NCBI RefSeq assembly: GCF_016908145.1
Contig: NZ_JAFBDI010000002.1
Location: 32,699 to 96,698, forward strand
DNA length: 64,000 bases
From: Marinitoga litoralis
Lineage (GTDB): Bacteria; Thermotogota; Thermotogae; Petrotogales; Petrotogaceae
Direction: 5' to 3'
A program made the position numbers and the translations under genes. Position 1 is the stretch's first letter. Every line of letters begins with the position of its first letter. The notes below the pieces were generated by a model. It did no database searches and had not been told where the DNA came from. It saw only the letters and a program-made list of their open reading frames with translations. Shown one piece after another: positions 1 through 7,966 of the stretch.

Positions 1-739
1 GAAAATGGATGATGGAGAAATAATATATTTTGATAAATATAATTCTCCTGAAGATTTTTATATTAAAGAAAGGATTGGGGTTCAATTACAAAGTAGTTCT
101 TTTTTGGATAATTTAACAGTTCTTGAAACATTGAAGATGTTTAGTGGATTATACAAAAAATCATATGATGTACAGAAATTAATATCTAAATTTTCATTAG
201 ATGAAAAAAAGAATTCCAAAGTTAAAGAATTATCAGGTGGTCAAAAACAAAGATTAGCAATAGCTGTTGCTTTAGTAAATGACCCTGAAATAGTATTTTT
301 AGATGAACCCACTACAGGTTTAGACCCACAAGCAAGACATATGATATGGGATTTAATTTTAGAATTAAAAAATGAAGGAAAAACTATTATTTTAACTACT
401 CATTATATGGAAGAAGCTGAATATTTATCTGATACTATTCATATTATTGATAAAGGGAAAATTATTGCTAAAGGTACTGTAGAAGAATTAATAAGATCAT
501 TAAAAAAAGAGTCTGTTATTATTTTTCAAACTAATAATCCTGAATTGTTCAAAAGTAACTTTAATGGAATCATTTTAGATGACAAAATTGAAATAAGCAC
601 TAATGATTTAGAAAAAACATTATTTGAAATACTTGAATTTTCTAAGAAAAATGAAATTTCAGTAGATAATATTGTTATAAGAAAACCCAATTTAGAAGAT
701 GTATTTTTAAGTTTAACAGGACATTCGTTAAGGGAATGA
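1..739 (+). CDS. ABC transporter ATP-binding protein (5' end outside window)
   Basis: C-terminal roughly 245 residues of an ABC-2-type exporter ATPase. The reading frame is open to the left edge, so the Walker A region lies outside the window; the first ATG at 5 is internal. Visible motifs in order: a Q-loop glutamine in GVQLQSSSF, the ABC signature LSGGQKQR, Walker B IVFLDEPTTGLD and the switch histidine in LTTHYMEEAE. A roughly 80-residue C-terminal extension follows, as in drug/antibiotic-type exporter ATPases. Two ABC-2 permease genes follow directly (4-nt gap, then an 8-nt overlap), so the three encode one exporter. The substrate cannot be told from sequence. Family assignment is secure; only the N-terminus is missing. 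Confidence 0.93.
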   Translation, partial: KMDDGEIIYFDKYNSPEDFYIKERIGVQLQSSSFLDNLTVLETLKMFSGLYKKSYDVQKLISKFSLDEKKNSKVKELSGGQKQRLAIAVALVNDPEIVFLDEPTTGLDPQARHMIWDLILELKNEGKTIILTTHYMEEAEYLSDTIHIIDKGKIIAKGTVEELIRSLKKESVIIFQTNNPELFKSNFNGIILDDKIEISTNDLEKTLFEILEFSKKNEISVDNIVIRKPNLEDVFLSLTGHSLRE

Positions 740-743
740 TAGT

Positions 744-1862
744 ATGAAAAAAATATTAAAACTTTCGTTTTATCAATTTAAAAATGATATAAGAGAATTT
801 GATACATTTTTTTGGTCTTTCGTTTTTCCACTAATACTTTTTATGATTTTGGTTTCAATATTTGGAAGTCCGAATGAATTAAATATTAGTGATTTTAATG
901 TAGGGATAGTATATGAAAAAAATATAAATATACTATCTAAAAGTATATTATCAAAAACTTTTGATAATATGCCAATGAATAAAACAGAGATAAATGATTT
1001 AAATGAAGCAATAGATAAGTTAAAACATCGCGAATTAGATGCGGTATTATTTATACCTAAAACATTAACTTTAATAAATGACAAAAATCCACAAGTGGAT
1101 TTGTATTATGTTGAAGGAAGAAGCAGTTCAAATATATCAAAAGATGTAATTAATATATTTATGGATTATGTAAATATAGAAATGATAAAAAGAGTAAAAA
1201 ATATAAAAGATGATATTGAAATTGAAAAAGTTTCTATTAGTTCTTTAAGAGAAGAATTTTCATATAAAGACTTTATTTTTCCAGGAATATTAATGCTATC
1301 TATTATGTCAGTTTCCTTTTTTAATATTCCTTTTAATATTTTATTCTCAAGAGAAAAAGGAGTTAATAAAAGATTTTTATTAATCCCTATAAATGGAGCA
1401 TCTTACTTTTTTGCTGTAGTTATTAGTAGTATATTAATGGTTTTAATTTCAAGTGTTTTTGTAGTGATTGAAAGCTTTTTTATGAAAGTTTCAAATAAAT
1501 TTTTCTCCATAGAATTTATTGTTTTTTATCTATATTCTTTAATTGTATTATTTTCGATTGGTCTTATATTTGTATCAATATCAAGAAAATTATCAACATC
1601 AATGGTATTAATAAATATTTTATTTCAAATTTCTATGTTTTTAGGAGGATTATACTTCCCTATATTTAATATACCTTGGATAATAAGATGGTATGTATAT
1701 ATTAATCCTGTTACTTATTTAGTAGAAGGAATGAGGCGTTTAGTGGGATTTAATATTGCTCCATTTAGTGATATTTGGATATATATAGTACCAACAATTT
1801 GGTTAATTATATCAATTTTATTATTTTCTTTAAATTATAAGAAGGTGTTAGGATATGAATAA
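744..1862 (+). CDS. ABC-2 type transporter permease
   Basis: 372-residue membrane protein. One N-terminal hydrophobic helix (about residues 22-42) is followed by an extracytoplasmic region of about 130 residues and then a C-terminal block of about five membrane segments containing FFNIPFNILFSREKG and the late motif YINPVTYLVEGMR. This is the usual layout of ABC-2 exporter permeases. It starts 4 nt after the ATPase gene and overlaps the next permease gene by 8 nt, so the two permeases probably form a heterodimeric membrane domain. Substrate unknown. Confidence 0.9.
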   Translation: MKKILKLSFYQFKNDIREFDTFFWSFVFPLILFMILVSIFGSPNELNISDFNVGIVYEKNINILSKSILSKTFDNMPMNKTEINDLNEAIDKLKHRELDAVLFIPKTLTLINDKNPQVDLYYVEGRSSSNISKDVINIFMDYVNIEMIKRVKNIKDDIEIEKVSISSLREEFSYKDFIFPGILMLSIMSVSFFNIPFNILFSREKGVNKRFLLIPINGASYFFAVVISSILMVLISSVFVVIESFFMKVSNKFFSIEFIVFYLYSLIVLFSIGLIFVSISRKLSTSMVLINILFQISMFLGGLYFPIFNIPWIIRWYVYINPVTYLVEGMRRLVGFNIAPFSDIWIYIVPTIWLIISILLFSLNYKKVLGYE

Positions 1863-2913
1863 AATATTTTGGTTATCTAAATATATAACTAAAGAAGCTT
1901 TGAGAAATAAAGCTGAAATATTTTTTACATTATTTTTCCCTTTGATTTTTTTAATTATATTTGGTTTTGTTTTTTTTGATCAATATTCTGATACTTTAAT
2001 AAGTGTAGCTATATATACAGAAGATAAAAGTGTTATAGAAGATTTATCTGATGTATATAAAATTATTAATATTAATAATATTGAAGATATTGCAAAAAAT
2101 ATAAAAAAAGGAAATTATGATGTTGGAGTAATTGTTAAAGATAATAAAGTTACAATTTATTATGATGAGGCAAATATGAATAATACTTCTTTAATTCAAG
2201 GATTGGAGCTAAATTTAAAGAAAGCGATATTAAATAGAAAAAATACTATAAAAAATTTTAATTATATAAAAATAAATGAAAAAAATGTTCTTCTTACTAA
2301 AACTAAAACAAGTTATATTGACTATCTTTTAACTGGAGTAATAGCTATATCCTTATTATCAAATGGAATGTTTTCTGTAATAACAGTTTTTGGAAGATAT
2401 AAACGATTAAATGTTTTAAAAAGATTTATACTTGTTCCAATTAACCCCTATACTTTTGTTATTGGGATAACTTTAACTAGAATATTAATAAGTTTTGCAT
2501 CTCTATTAATATTGATTTTTTCTAGTAAAATTATATTTAATCTCTCAATAGTTATTAATTGGCCATTATATCTTTTATTAGCCTTTACATCTACAATTGG
2601 AATGATGGGTTTTGGATTATTATTTCTATTCTTATTTAAAAAAAGCGAAACAGCCCAAAATGCAGCATCGATATTTTTTTCTTTGATGATGTTTTTTTCT
2701 GGAATTTATTTTCCAATAGAATTTTTACCAAAAACATTTAAGATTATTTCATATATATTTCCAATTAAATATATTGTAGATTCTTTAAGATATATATCAG
2801 GGATAGAATTAATGGATATAAACATATTTTTATTAATTAATGGCATTATGTTATTTGGAGGTATTTTTCTTTTAGTATATGCATCAAAGAAATTCCTATT
2901 ACCGGAAAAATAA
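1855..2913 (+). CDS. ABC-2 type transporter permease
   Basis: 352-residue paralogue of the preceding permease with the same plan: an N-terminal membrane helix (about 22-44), a soluble loop of about 120 residues, then five or six membrane segments, with FSGIYFPIEFLPKTFK and IFPIKYIVDSLRY near the end. The start codon lies inside the end of the upstream permease gene, pointing to translational coupling. It is the last gene of the exporter operon; the next gene (mnmG) has its own spaced upstream region. Confidence 0.9.
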   Translation: MNKIFWLSKYITKEALRNKAEIFFTLFFPLIFLIIFGFVFFDQYSDTLISVAIYTEDKSVIEDLSDVYKIININNIEDIAKNIKKGNYDVGVIVKDNKVTIYYDEANMNNTSLIQGLELNLKKAILNRKNTIKNFNYIKINEKNVLLTKTKTSYIDYLLTGVIAISLLSNGMFSVITVFGRYKRLNVLKRFILVPINPYTFVIGITLTRILISFASLLILIFSSKIIFNLSIVINWPLYLLLAFTSTIGMMGFGLLFLFLFKKSETAQNAASIFFSLMMFFSGIYFPIEFLPKTFKIISYIFPIKYIVDSLRYISGIELMDINIFLLINGIMLFGGIFLLVYASKKFLLPEK

Positions 2914-3029
2914 AATTTAGGAAATAATTATTTAATAATTATATTTAAAATTCACAAATTATAATATCAAAAGAAAAAAAATGATAGTATAATAAATAAA
3001 AATATATATTATTGTATGGAGGGAAATTT

Positions 3030-4904
3030 GTGATAAATTTTGAAGATGACTTGAAATATGATGTAATTGTTGTTGGTGCAGGTCACGCTGGGATAGAAGC
3101 TGCATATGCATCTGCAAGAATGGGTATGAAAACGTTATTACTAACAATTAATTTAGATAATGTAGGTTGGGCTCCTTGTAATCCGGCTGTTGGAGGGCCT
3201 GCAAAAGGTATTGTTACTAGGGAAATAGATGCTTTAGGTGGGTTACAAGCTAAAGTAACAGATAAGAGTATGATAAACATTAGAATGTTGAACACTAAAA
3301 AAGGTCCTGCTGTAAGAGCTTTAAGAGCTCAAATTGATAAATACGAATATTCTCAAAATATGAAAGAATTTTTACATTCAACACCTAACTTATTATTAAG
3401 ATACGGACTTGTAAAAGAATTAATTGTTGAAAATAAAAAAGTTAAAGGTGTTATTACAGAGTTAGGTGTAAAATATGAGGCAAAGGCTGTAATATTAACT
3501 ACGGGAACATTCTTACGCGGAAAAATTTTTGTAGGTAGAAGCGTATTTGAATCTGGAAGAATGGGAGATTTCCCAGCTAAAGGTTTAAGTAAATCTTTAA
3601 TAGATAACGGCATTAAATTAGGAAGATTTAAAACCGGAACACCTGCTAGAATATTAAAAGATAGTATCGATTTCTCTAAAATGGAAAGACAAGATACAGC
3701 CGATGAACCTTTAGCATTTTCTTATTCTTCAGAACCTAAGGTTTTAGATAAAGATTACCCATGTTGGCTTACAAGAACAACTGAAGAAACACATAATATT
3801 ATTAAAAAGTATTTAATGTTTTCCCCATTATATGGCGATGTAAAGTTAATAGAAAGTGTTGGTCCGAGATATTGTCCTTCAATAGAGGATAAAGTTGTTA
3901 AATTCAACAAAGAATCTCACCAGCTATTTGTTGAACCAGAAGGTAGAAAAACAAAAGAATACTATATTAATGGTTTAAGTACTAGTTTACCCTACGAAGC
4001 TCAAATACAAATGGTAAGAAGTGTGCCTGGATTAGAAAATGCTATTATTGTAAGGCCTGCTTATGCTGTTGAGTATGATTTTGCATATCCAGATCAATTA
4101 CAACATTCATTAGAATCCAAAATAATTGAAGGTTTATTTTTTGCGGGGCAAATAAATGGTACCAGCGGATATGAAGAAGCAGCAGGACAAGGTTTAATTG
4201 CAGGTATAAATGCTGCATTAAAAATACGTGGAGAAGATCCATTTATTTTATCTAGATCAGAATCATATATTGGAGTACTAATAGATGATTTAATAATCAA
4301 AGGCACAAATGAACCATATAGATTATTAACCTCTAGAGCAGAATTTAGACTTTTATTAAGACATGATAATGCTCATTTAAGGTTAGCAAAATATGGTTAT
4401 AAATATGGATTAATATCTAAAGATTTTTATGAAAAAGTAATAAAATTAGATAAAGAAATAGATGAGCAAATCGAAAGATTGAAAAATATAAAAGTAAAGC
4501 CAAATAATAAAATTAATGATATACTAATTAAAAAAGGTTCTACCCCAATAAAAGCCGGTATGAGTTTATATGAAATATTAAAAAGACCTCAAATTTTATA
4601 TAATGATATTATAGAATTTGATCAAGCGCCAATTAAAGATTCCGAATTATTGGAACAAGTAGAAATTGAAATTAAATATGGTGGTTACATAAAAAGAATG
4701 ATGGAAGATGTTGAAAGAATGAAAAATTTAGAAAAAGAAAAAATACCTGAAAATATTGATTATTCAAAAGTTCCAAACTTAGCATTTGAAGCTGTTGAAA
4801 AACTAAGTAAAGTAAAACCAAAATCTGTTGGGCAAGCTATGCGAATACCTGGTATTACACCTGCTGATATAATGAATTTAACAATGTATTTAAAGAGCAA
4901 GTAA
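3030..4904 (+). CDS. mnmG: tRNA uridine-5-carboxymethylaminomethyl modification enzyme MnmG
   Basis: FAD-dependent subunit that, with MnmE, installs the (carboxymethyl)aminomethyl group at U34 of certain tRNAs. The Rossmann motif VVGAGHAGIEAA sits near the N-terminus, followed by the MnmG signatures NPAVGGPAKG, GRMGDFPAKGLS and GTSGYEEAAGQGL; the C-terminal helical domain ends with RIPGITPADI. I chose GTG at 3030 because GGAGGG lies six bases upstream at 3018-3023. This gives 624 residues, the usual family length; a TTG at 3012 would put that ribosome site inside the gene. A TATAAT box at 2988-2993 may be its promoter. A strong hairpin terminator follows. Confidence 0.97.
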   Translation: MINFEDDLKYDVIVVGAGHAGIEAAYASARMGMKTLLLTINLDNVGWAPCNPAVGGPAKGIVTREIDALGGLQAKVTDKSMINIRMLNTKKGPAVRALRAQIDKYEYSQNMKEFLHSTPNLLLRYGLVKELIVENKKVKGVITELGVKYEAKAVILTTGTFLRGKIFVGRSVFESGRMGDFPAKGLSKSLIDNGIKLGRFKTGTPARILKDSIDFSKMERQDTADEPLAFSYSSEPKVLDKDYPCWLTRTTEETHNIIKKYLMFSPLYGDVKLIESVGPRYCPSIEDKVVKFNKESHQLFVEPEGRKTKEYYINGLSTSLPYEAQIQMVRSVPGLENAIIVRPAYAVEYDFAYPDQLQHSLESKIIEGLFFAGQINGTSGYEEAAGQGLIAGINAALKIRGEDPFILSRSESYIGVLIDDLIIKGTNEPYRLLTSRAEFRLLLRHDNAHLRLAKYGYKYGLISKDFYEKVIKLDKEIDEQIERLKNIKVKPNNKINDILIKKGSTPIKAGMSLYEILKRPQILYNDIIEFDQAPIKDSELLEQVEIEIKYGGYIKRMMEDVERMKNLEKEKIPENIDYSKVPNLAFEAVEKLSKVKPKSVGQAMRIPGITPADIMNLTMYLKSK

Positions 4905-4910
4905 AAATAG

Positions 4911-4940
4911 AAAACTCTGGAAAAATTCCAGAGTTTTCTT
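4911..4940. terminator. bidirectional intrinsic terminator after mnmG
   Basis: Perfect 12-bp stem (arms AAAACTCTGGAA at 4911-4922 and TTCCAGAGTTTT at 4926-4937) with an AAA loop and flanking A/T runs. It lies between the convergent mnmG and the small minus-strand gene and can serve both. Confidence 0.88.
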
Positions 4941-4962
4941 ATTGTTATATTAAACTTATTTT

Positions 4963-5238
4963 TTAATAAATATATTTTAATCTATAATATCCTTCATTAC
5001 CAACAACATAAAGTGTGTCTTCTTTATCTAATTTGTATGGATTTTCATTTACTTTTACTTCTACACCAATTTTTTCACTAATTTCACTTGCTCTTTTTTC
5101 ACATCTTACATGACTTTCAAATCCGTCTTTTATTCCATGTTTTAATTCTTCTAATGTAATTTTTTCTACTCTTAATTCTTCTACAGGTTTTATTAATATT
5201 AAATCTAAATCAACCCTATCTGCTATGTATTTAGCCAT
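4963..5238 (-). CDS. small protein of unknown function (weak DUF1874-like resemblance)
   Basis: 91-residue soluble protein preceded by a good ribosome site (AGGGAGGGAT ahead of the ATG). The stretch SHVRCEKRASEISEKIGVEV followed by KVNENPYKL and DTLYVV resembles, by eye, the core of DUF1874/STIV-B116-like proteins (a GHe..A.ll pattern followed by an nR..v.l..gD.l.V pattern). That family is shared by archaeal viruses and some bacteria. I hold this resemblance weakly and infer no function. It sits alone, convergent with mnmG and upstream of a spaced acetyltransferase gene. Confidence 0.75.
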   Translation of the reverse strand: MAKYIADRVDLDLILIKPVEELRVEKITLEELKHGIKDGFESHVRCEKRASEISEKIGVEVKVNENPYKLDKEDTLYVVGNEGYYRLKYIY

Positions 5239-5292
5239 AGTATCCCTCCCTGATTTGTAATTTTACAATTCTATTATACCATAGTTAAAACT

Positions 5293-5820
5293 TTAAATCA
5301 AATTAGATAAATCGAATTCTAGCTGAATATCTAATGGTTCTCTGTCATAAATCTCTCTAATTATTTCTTTTGCAGGCACACATCCCATTTTTCTATAAAA
5401 TGCTTGAGTTTCTATTGATGGATGAGCACCAATGTATAATTTTTTAGCACCTTTTTCTTTGGCTAATTTGGCCAACATTAAAAAAAGTTTTTTACCAATT
5501 CCTTTATTTCTATACTCTTTACTGACATGAAAAGAATCTAATTCTAAATATTCATTTTTTTCGCCTAAAAATTTATTAGGAATTTTTCCGAATCCAATTA
5601 GATTATTATTTTCAAAAACCCCTACTACTATACCTCCATCTTTAACTGTATTTATTAAAGATAAAGCTCTATTTCTTTTGTCCTGTAATGTCCAATCATC
5701 AATAAAATGATTTTCAATAATTTCATTATCTTTATACATAAATTTGGTTTCTTGAAATCTATTAAAATTATCAAGGATATTAATATCAATATCTTTTTCT
5801 TCAAGAACTTTAAATTCCAT
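5293..5820 (-). CDS. GNAT family N-acetyltransferase
   Basis: 175 residues. The acetyl-CoA binding core is visible as FHVSKEYRNKGIGKKLFLML (motif A, R/Q-x-x-G-x-G/A) followed by GAHPSIETQAFYRKMGC (motif B). The start ATG is 3 nt after the psuG stop with GGGTGA overlapping that stop, so it is the third gene of the pseudouridine operon. The acceptor substrate is unknown. The N-terminal 80 residues are not recognised beyond the fold. Confidence 0.88.
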   Translation of the reverse strand: MEFKVLEEKDIDINILDNFNRFQETKFMYKDNEIIENHFIDDWTLQDKRNRALSLINTVKDGGIVVGVFENNNLIGFGKIPNKFLGEKNEYLELDSFHVSKEYRNKGIGKKLFLMLAKLAKEKGAKKLYIGAHPSIETQAFYRKMGCVPAKEIIREIYDREPLDIQLEFDLSNLI

Positions 5821-5823
5821 GTT

Positions 5824-6735
5824 TCACCCTAAATATTTAGAAATTTGTGCAGCTAGTTTAGCATTATTATATACTAATTGGATATTTGACTCCAAACTTT
5901 TTCCTTTTGTTATTTCTTTTATTTTAGCTAATAAAAATGGTGTGGTTTCTTTCCCTTTAATTCCTAATTTATCCGCTTCTTTTAATGCATTTTCAATAGC
6001 CAAATTAATTTCTTCATAATCCATTTGATATTCTTCTGGTATAGGGTTTGCAATAACTGCTCCACCTTTTAAATTTAAACCCCATTTAACTTTTAAAAAT
6101 TCTGCAATTTCTTGTGGAGTATCTAATTTAAAATTCACCTTAAATCCACTCTTTCTAGTATAAAATGCTGGCAACTCATCAGTTCTATAACCTATCACAG
6201 GAACTCCAAAAGTTTCTAAATATTCTAAAGTAAGACCTAAATCTAATATTGATTTAGCCCCAGCACATACTACAGCAACATTTGTATTAGCTAATTCTTG
6301 TAAATCAGCAGAAATATCAAATGTTTCTTGAGCGTTCCTATGAACTCCTCCTATTCCTCCTGTTGCAAAAACTTTTATTCCAGATAAAGCTGCAATTATC
6401 ATTGTTCCAGCAACAGTTGTAGCGCCATCTAATTTTTTTGATACAACGTATGGAATATCTCTTCTACTTACTTTAATAACATTAGTTCCTTTTTTACCTA
6501 AATATTCTATTTCATCTTTTGATAAACCCGCTTTCAAGTTACCATTAATTATTGCAATAGTTGCAGGTATTGCACCATTATCTCTAATGATGTTTTCAAC
6601 GTTTAAAGCAGTCTCTACATTTTGAGGATAAGGCATTCCATGTGATATTATAGTTGATTCTAAAGCTACAACAGGTTTATTATTGTTTAGAGCCTCTTTT
6701 ACCTCTTCAGATAATACCAAATATTCATTTAACAT
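5824..6735 (-). CDS. psuG: pseudouridine-5'-phosphate glycosidase
   Basis: 303 residues, the full family length. PsuG reversibly cleaves pseudouridine 5'-phosphate to ribose 5-phosphate and uracil. Recognisable blocks are VVALESTIISHGMPYPQN near the N-terminus, ATTVAGTMIIAA, the GGIGGVHRNAQETFDISADL segment and VCAGAKSILDLGLTLEYLET. Its start overlaps the end of the upstream kinase gene by 7 nt, giving the classical kinase-glycosidase pair for pseudouridine salvage. Confidence 0.96.
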   Translation of the reverse strand: MLNEYLVLSEEVKEALNNNKPVVALESTIISHGMPYPQNVETALNVENIIRDNGAIPATIAIINGNLKAGLSKDEIEYLGKKGTNVIKVSRRDIPYVVSKKLDGATTVAGTMIIAALSGIKVFATGGIGGVHRNAQETFDISADLQELANTNVAVVCAGAKSILDLGLTLEYLETFGVPVIGYRTDELPAFYTRKSGFKVNFKLDTPQEIAEFLKVKWGLNLKGGAVIANPIPEEYQMDYEEINLAIENALKEADKLGIKGKETTPFLLAKIKEITKGKSLESNIQLVYNNAKLAAQISKYLG

Positions 6736-7820
6736 ATTTTCATCTCCTTTATTATTTTATTTATGTTTTCAATATTTAAATCTTTAGAAATTGTTTCTTC
6801 TGATTGTAGAGCAATTATTGAAGATGCTATAGCGAAAGAAGTCATTTTATTTAAATCAAAATCGTTCAAATATCCGTATGCTAAAGCAGCAATAAATGCA
6901 TCACCAGCTCCTGTTGCATTTTTTATCTCAATTTTAGGTGGTATTTTTATTATCATTTCATTTTCATTTGCACTGATAACTCCTTTTCCTCCCATTGTCA
7001 GAAATACCTGTTTAACTCCTTTTGATAATAACTTTTCACATGCTTTTTTTGCATCATTTTCATTATTTATTTTAATATCAGTTAAAATTTCTGCTTCAAG
7101 TAAATTTGGTTTTATTGTGTGAAATTTACCTATAATATCTTTTATTTTATGAGTTTTTGAAGCTGAAACAGGGTCTACAAATACTGGAATGTCATAATAA
7201 TCTAAAATGTATTTAATACTTTCTTTTGGAATATTTGTATCTAAAATAATTAAACTACTATTTTTTATAATATTACTTTTAGTATTTAAAAAATCTGCTG
7301 TAATTTCATCACATATATCCATATGAGAAATAGCTATTTCCATATCTCTATTTTCATTTAGTATAGCTAAATATGTAGATGTTGGATTTATTGTAGAAAA
7401 TAACGAATTACTTATATCTATTCCAAGATTTTTAGAATGATTGATTATTTTTTGACCATATATATCATTCCCTAATGCTGTTATTAATTTTACATGAATA
7501 TCCAATCTAGAAACATTTTCTGCAATATTTCTGCCAACACCACCAAGAGATAAATTTACATATCCTGGATTAGAATCCCTATGCAATATTTTATTTTTAG
7601 GATATCCCGTAATGTCTATATTTGATCCACCTATAACTACTACATATTTATTTTCATTAACAATATATCCTCTTCCTAAAATATACCCTTTTTTCATTAA
7701 ATTTGTAATGTGTATTGCTACAGATGATCTAGCAATTCTTAATTTTGAAGCAATTTCTTCTTGCGTAATAAACGGATTTAATTTAATTAGTTCTAAAATT
7801 TCTTTTTCCCTATTTGTCAT
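6729..7820 (-). CDS. psuK: pseudouridine kinase with N-terminal winged-helix domain (PfkB family)
   Basis: 363 residues. Residues 1-55 form a helix-turn-helix (TQEEIASKLRIARSSVAIHI followed by a GYILGRGY wing); the rest is a PfkB carbohydrate/nucleoside kinase with GGSNIDI, the LGGVGRNIAENVSRL substrate loop and the C-terminal NATGAGDAF anion-hole/catalytic motif. Coupling to psuG by a 7-nt overlap supports pseudouridine as substrate. The DNA-binding domain suggests the kinase also regulates its own promoter, where two 14-bp palindromes lie. HTH-PfkB architecture is known elsewhere; autoregulation is inference. Confidence 0.92.
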   Translation of the reverse strand: MTNREKEILELIKLNPFITQEEIASKLRIARSSVAIHITNLMKKGYILGRGYIVNENKYVVVIGGSNIDITGYPKNKILHRDSNPGYVNLSLGGVGRNIAENVSRLDIHVKLITALGNDIYGQKIINHSKNLGIDISNSLFSTINPTSTYLAILNENRDMEIAISHMDICDEITADFLNTKSNIIKNSSLIILDTNIPKESIKYILDYYDIPVFVDPVSASKTHKIKDIIGKFHTIKPNLLEAEILTDIKINNENDAKKACEKLLSKGVKQVFLTMGGKGVISANENEMIIKIPPKIEIKNATGAGDAFIAALAYGYLNDFDLNKMTSFAIASSIIALQSEETISKDLNIENINKIIKEMKIC

Positions 7821-7829
7821 AATATCACC

Positions 7830-7863
7830 TAAACATATGTTTAATTTATTAAACTCAAGTTTA
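7830..7863. promoter_or_regulatory. tandem 14-bp palindromes, candidate operators of psuK
   Basis: TAAACATATGTTTA (7830-7843) and TAAACTCAAGTTTA (7850-7863) share the pattern TAAACWNNWGTTTA. They are spaced exactly 20 bp centre to centre (two helical turns) and sit immediately downstream of the psu -10 box, over the expected transcription start and leader. This is the placement expected of a repressor that binds two sites on one DNA face. The HTH domain of PsuK is the obvious candidate protein. Confidence 0.6.
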
Positions 7864-7891
7864 TTATACTTTTTTTTATTATTTCTGTCAA
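7863..7891 (-). promoter_or_regulatory. consensus sigma-A promoter of the psu operon
   Basis: On the minus strand a perfect -35 TTGACA (7891-7886) and a perfect -10 TATAAT (7868-7863) are separated by exactly 17 bases, 43 nt upstream of the psuK start codon. The operator-like palindrome at 7850-7863 abuts the -10 box. Confidence 0.85.
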
Positions 7892-7966
7892 GTAGTTTGT
7901 ATAAAAAAATGATATAATAATATAATGATATAATATTAAAGACAATATATCAAAGGAGGAATTAAA

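Noticed and set aside
773..1084. Open frame on the minus strand inside the first ABC permease gene
   Set aside because: Shadow of the permease gene; no ribosome site, composition follows the opposite strand.
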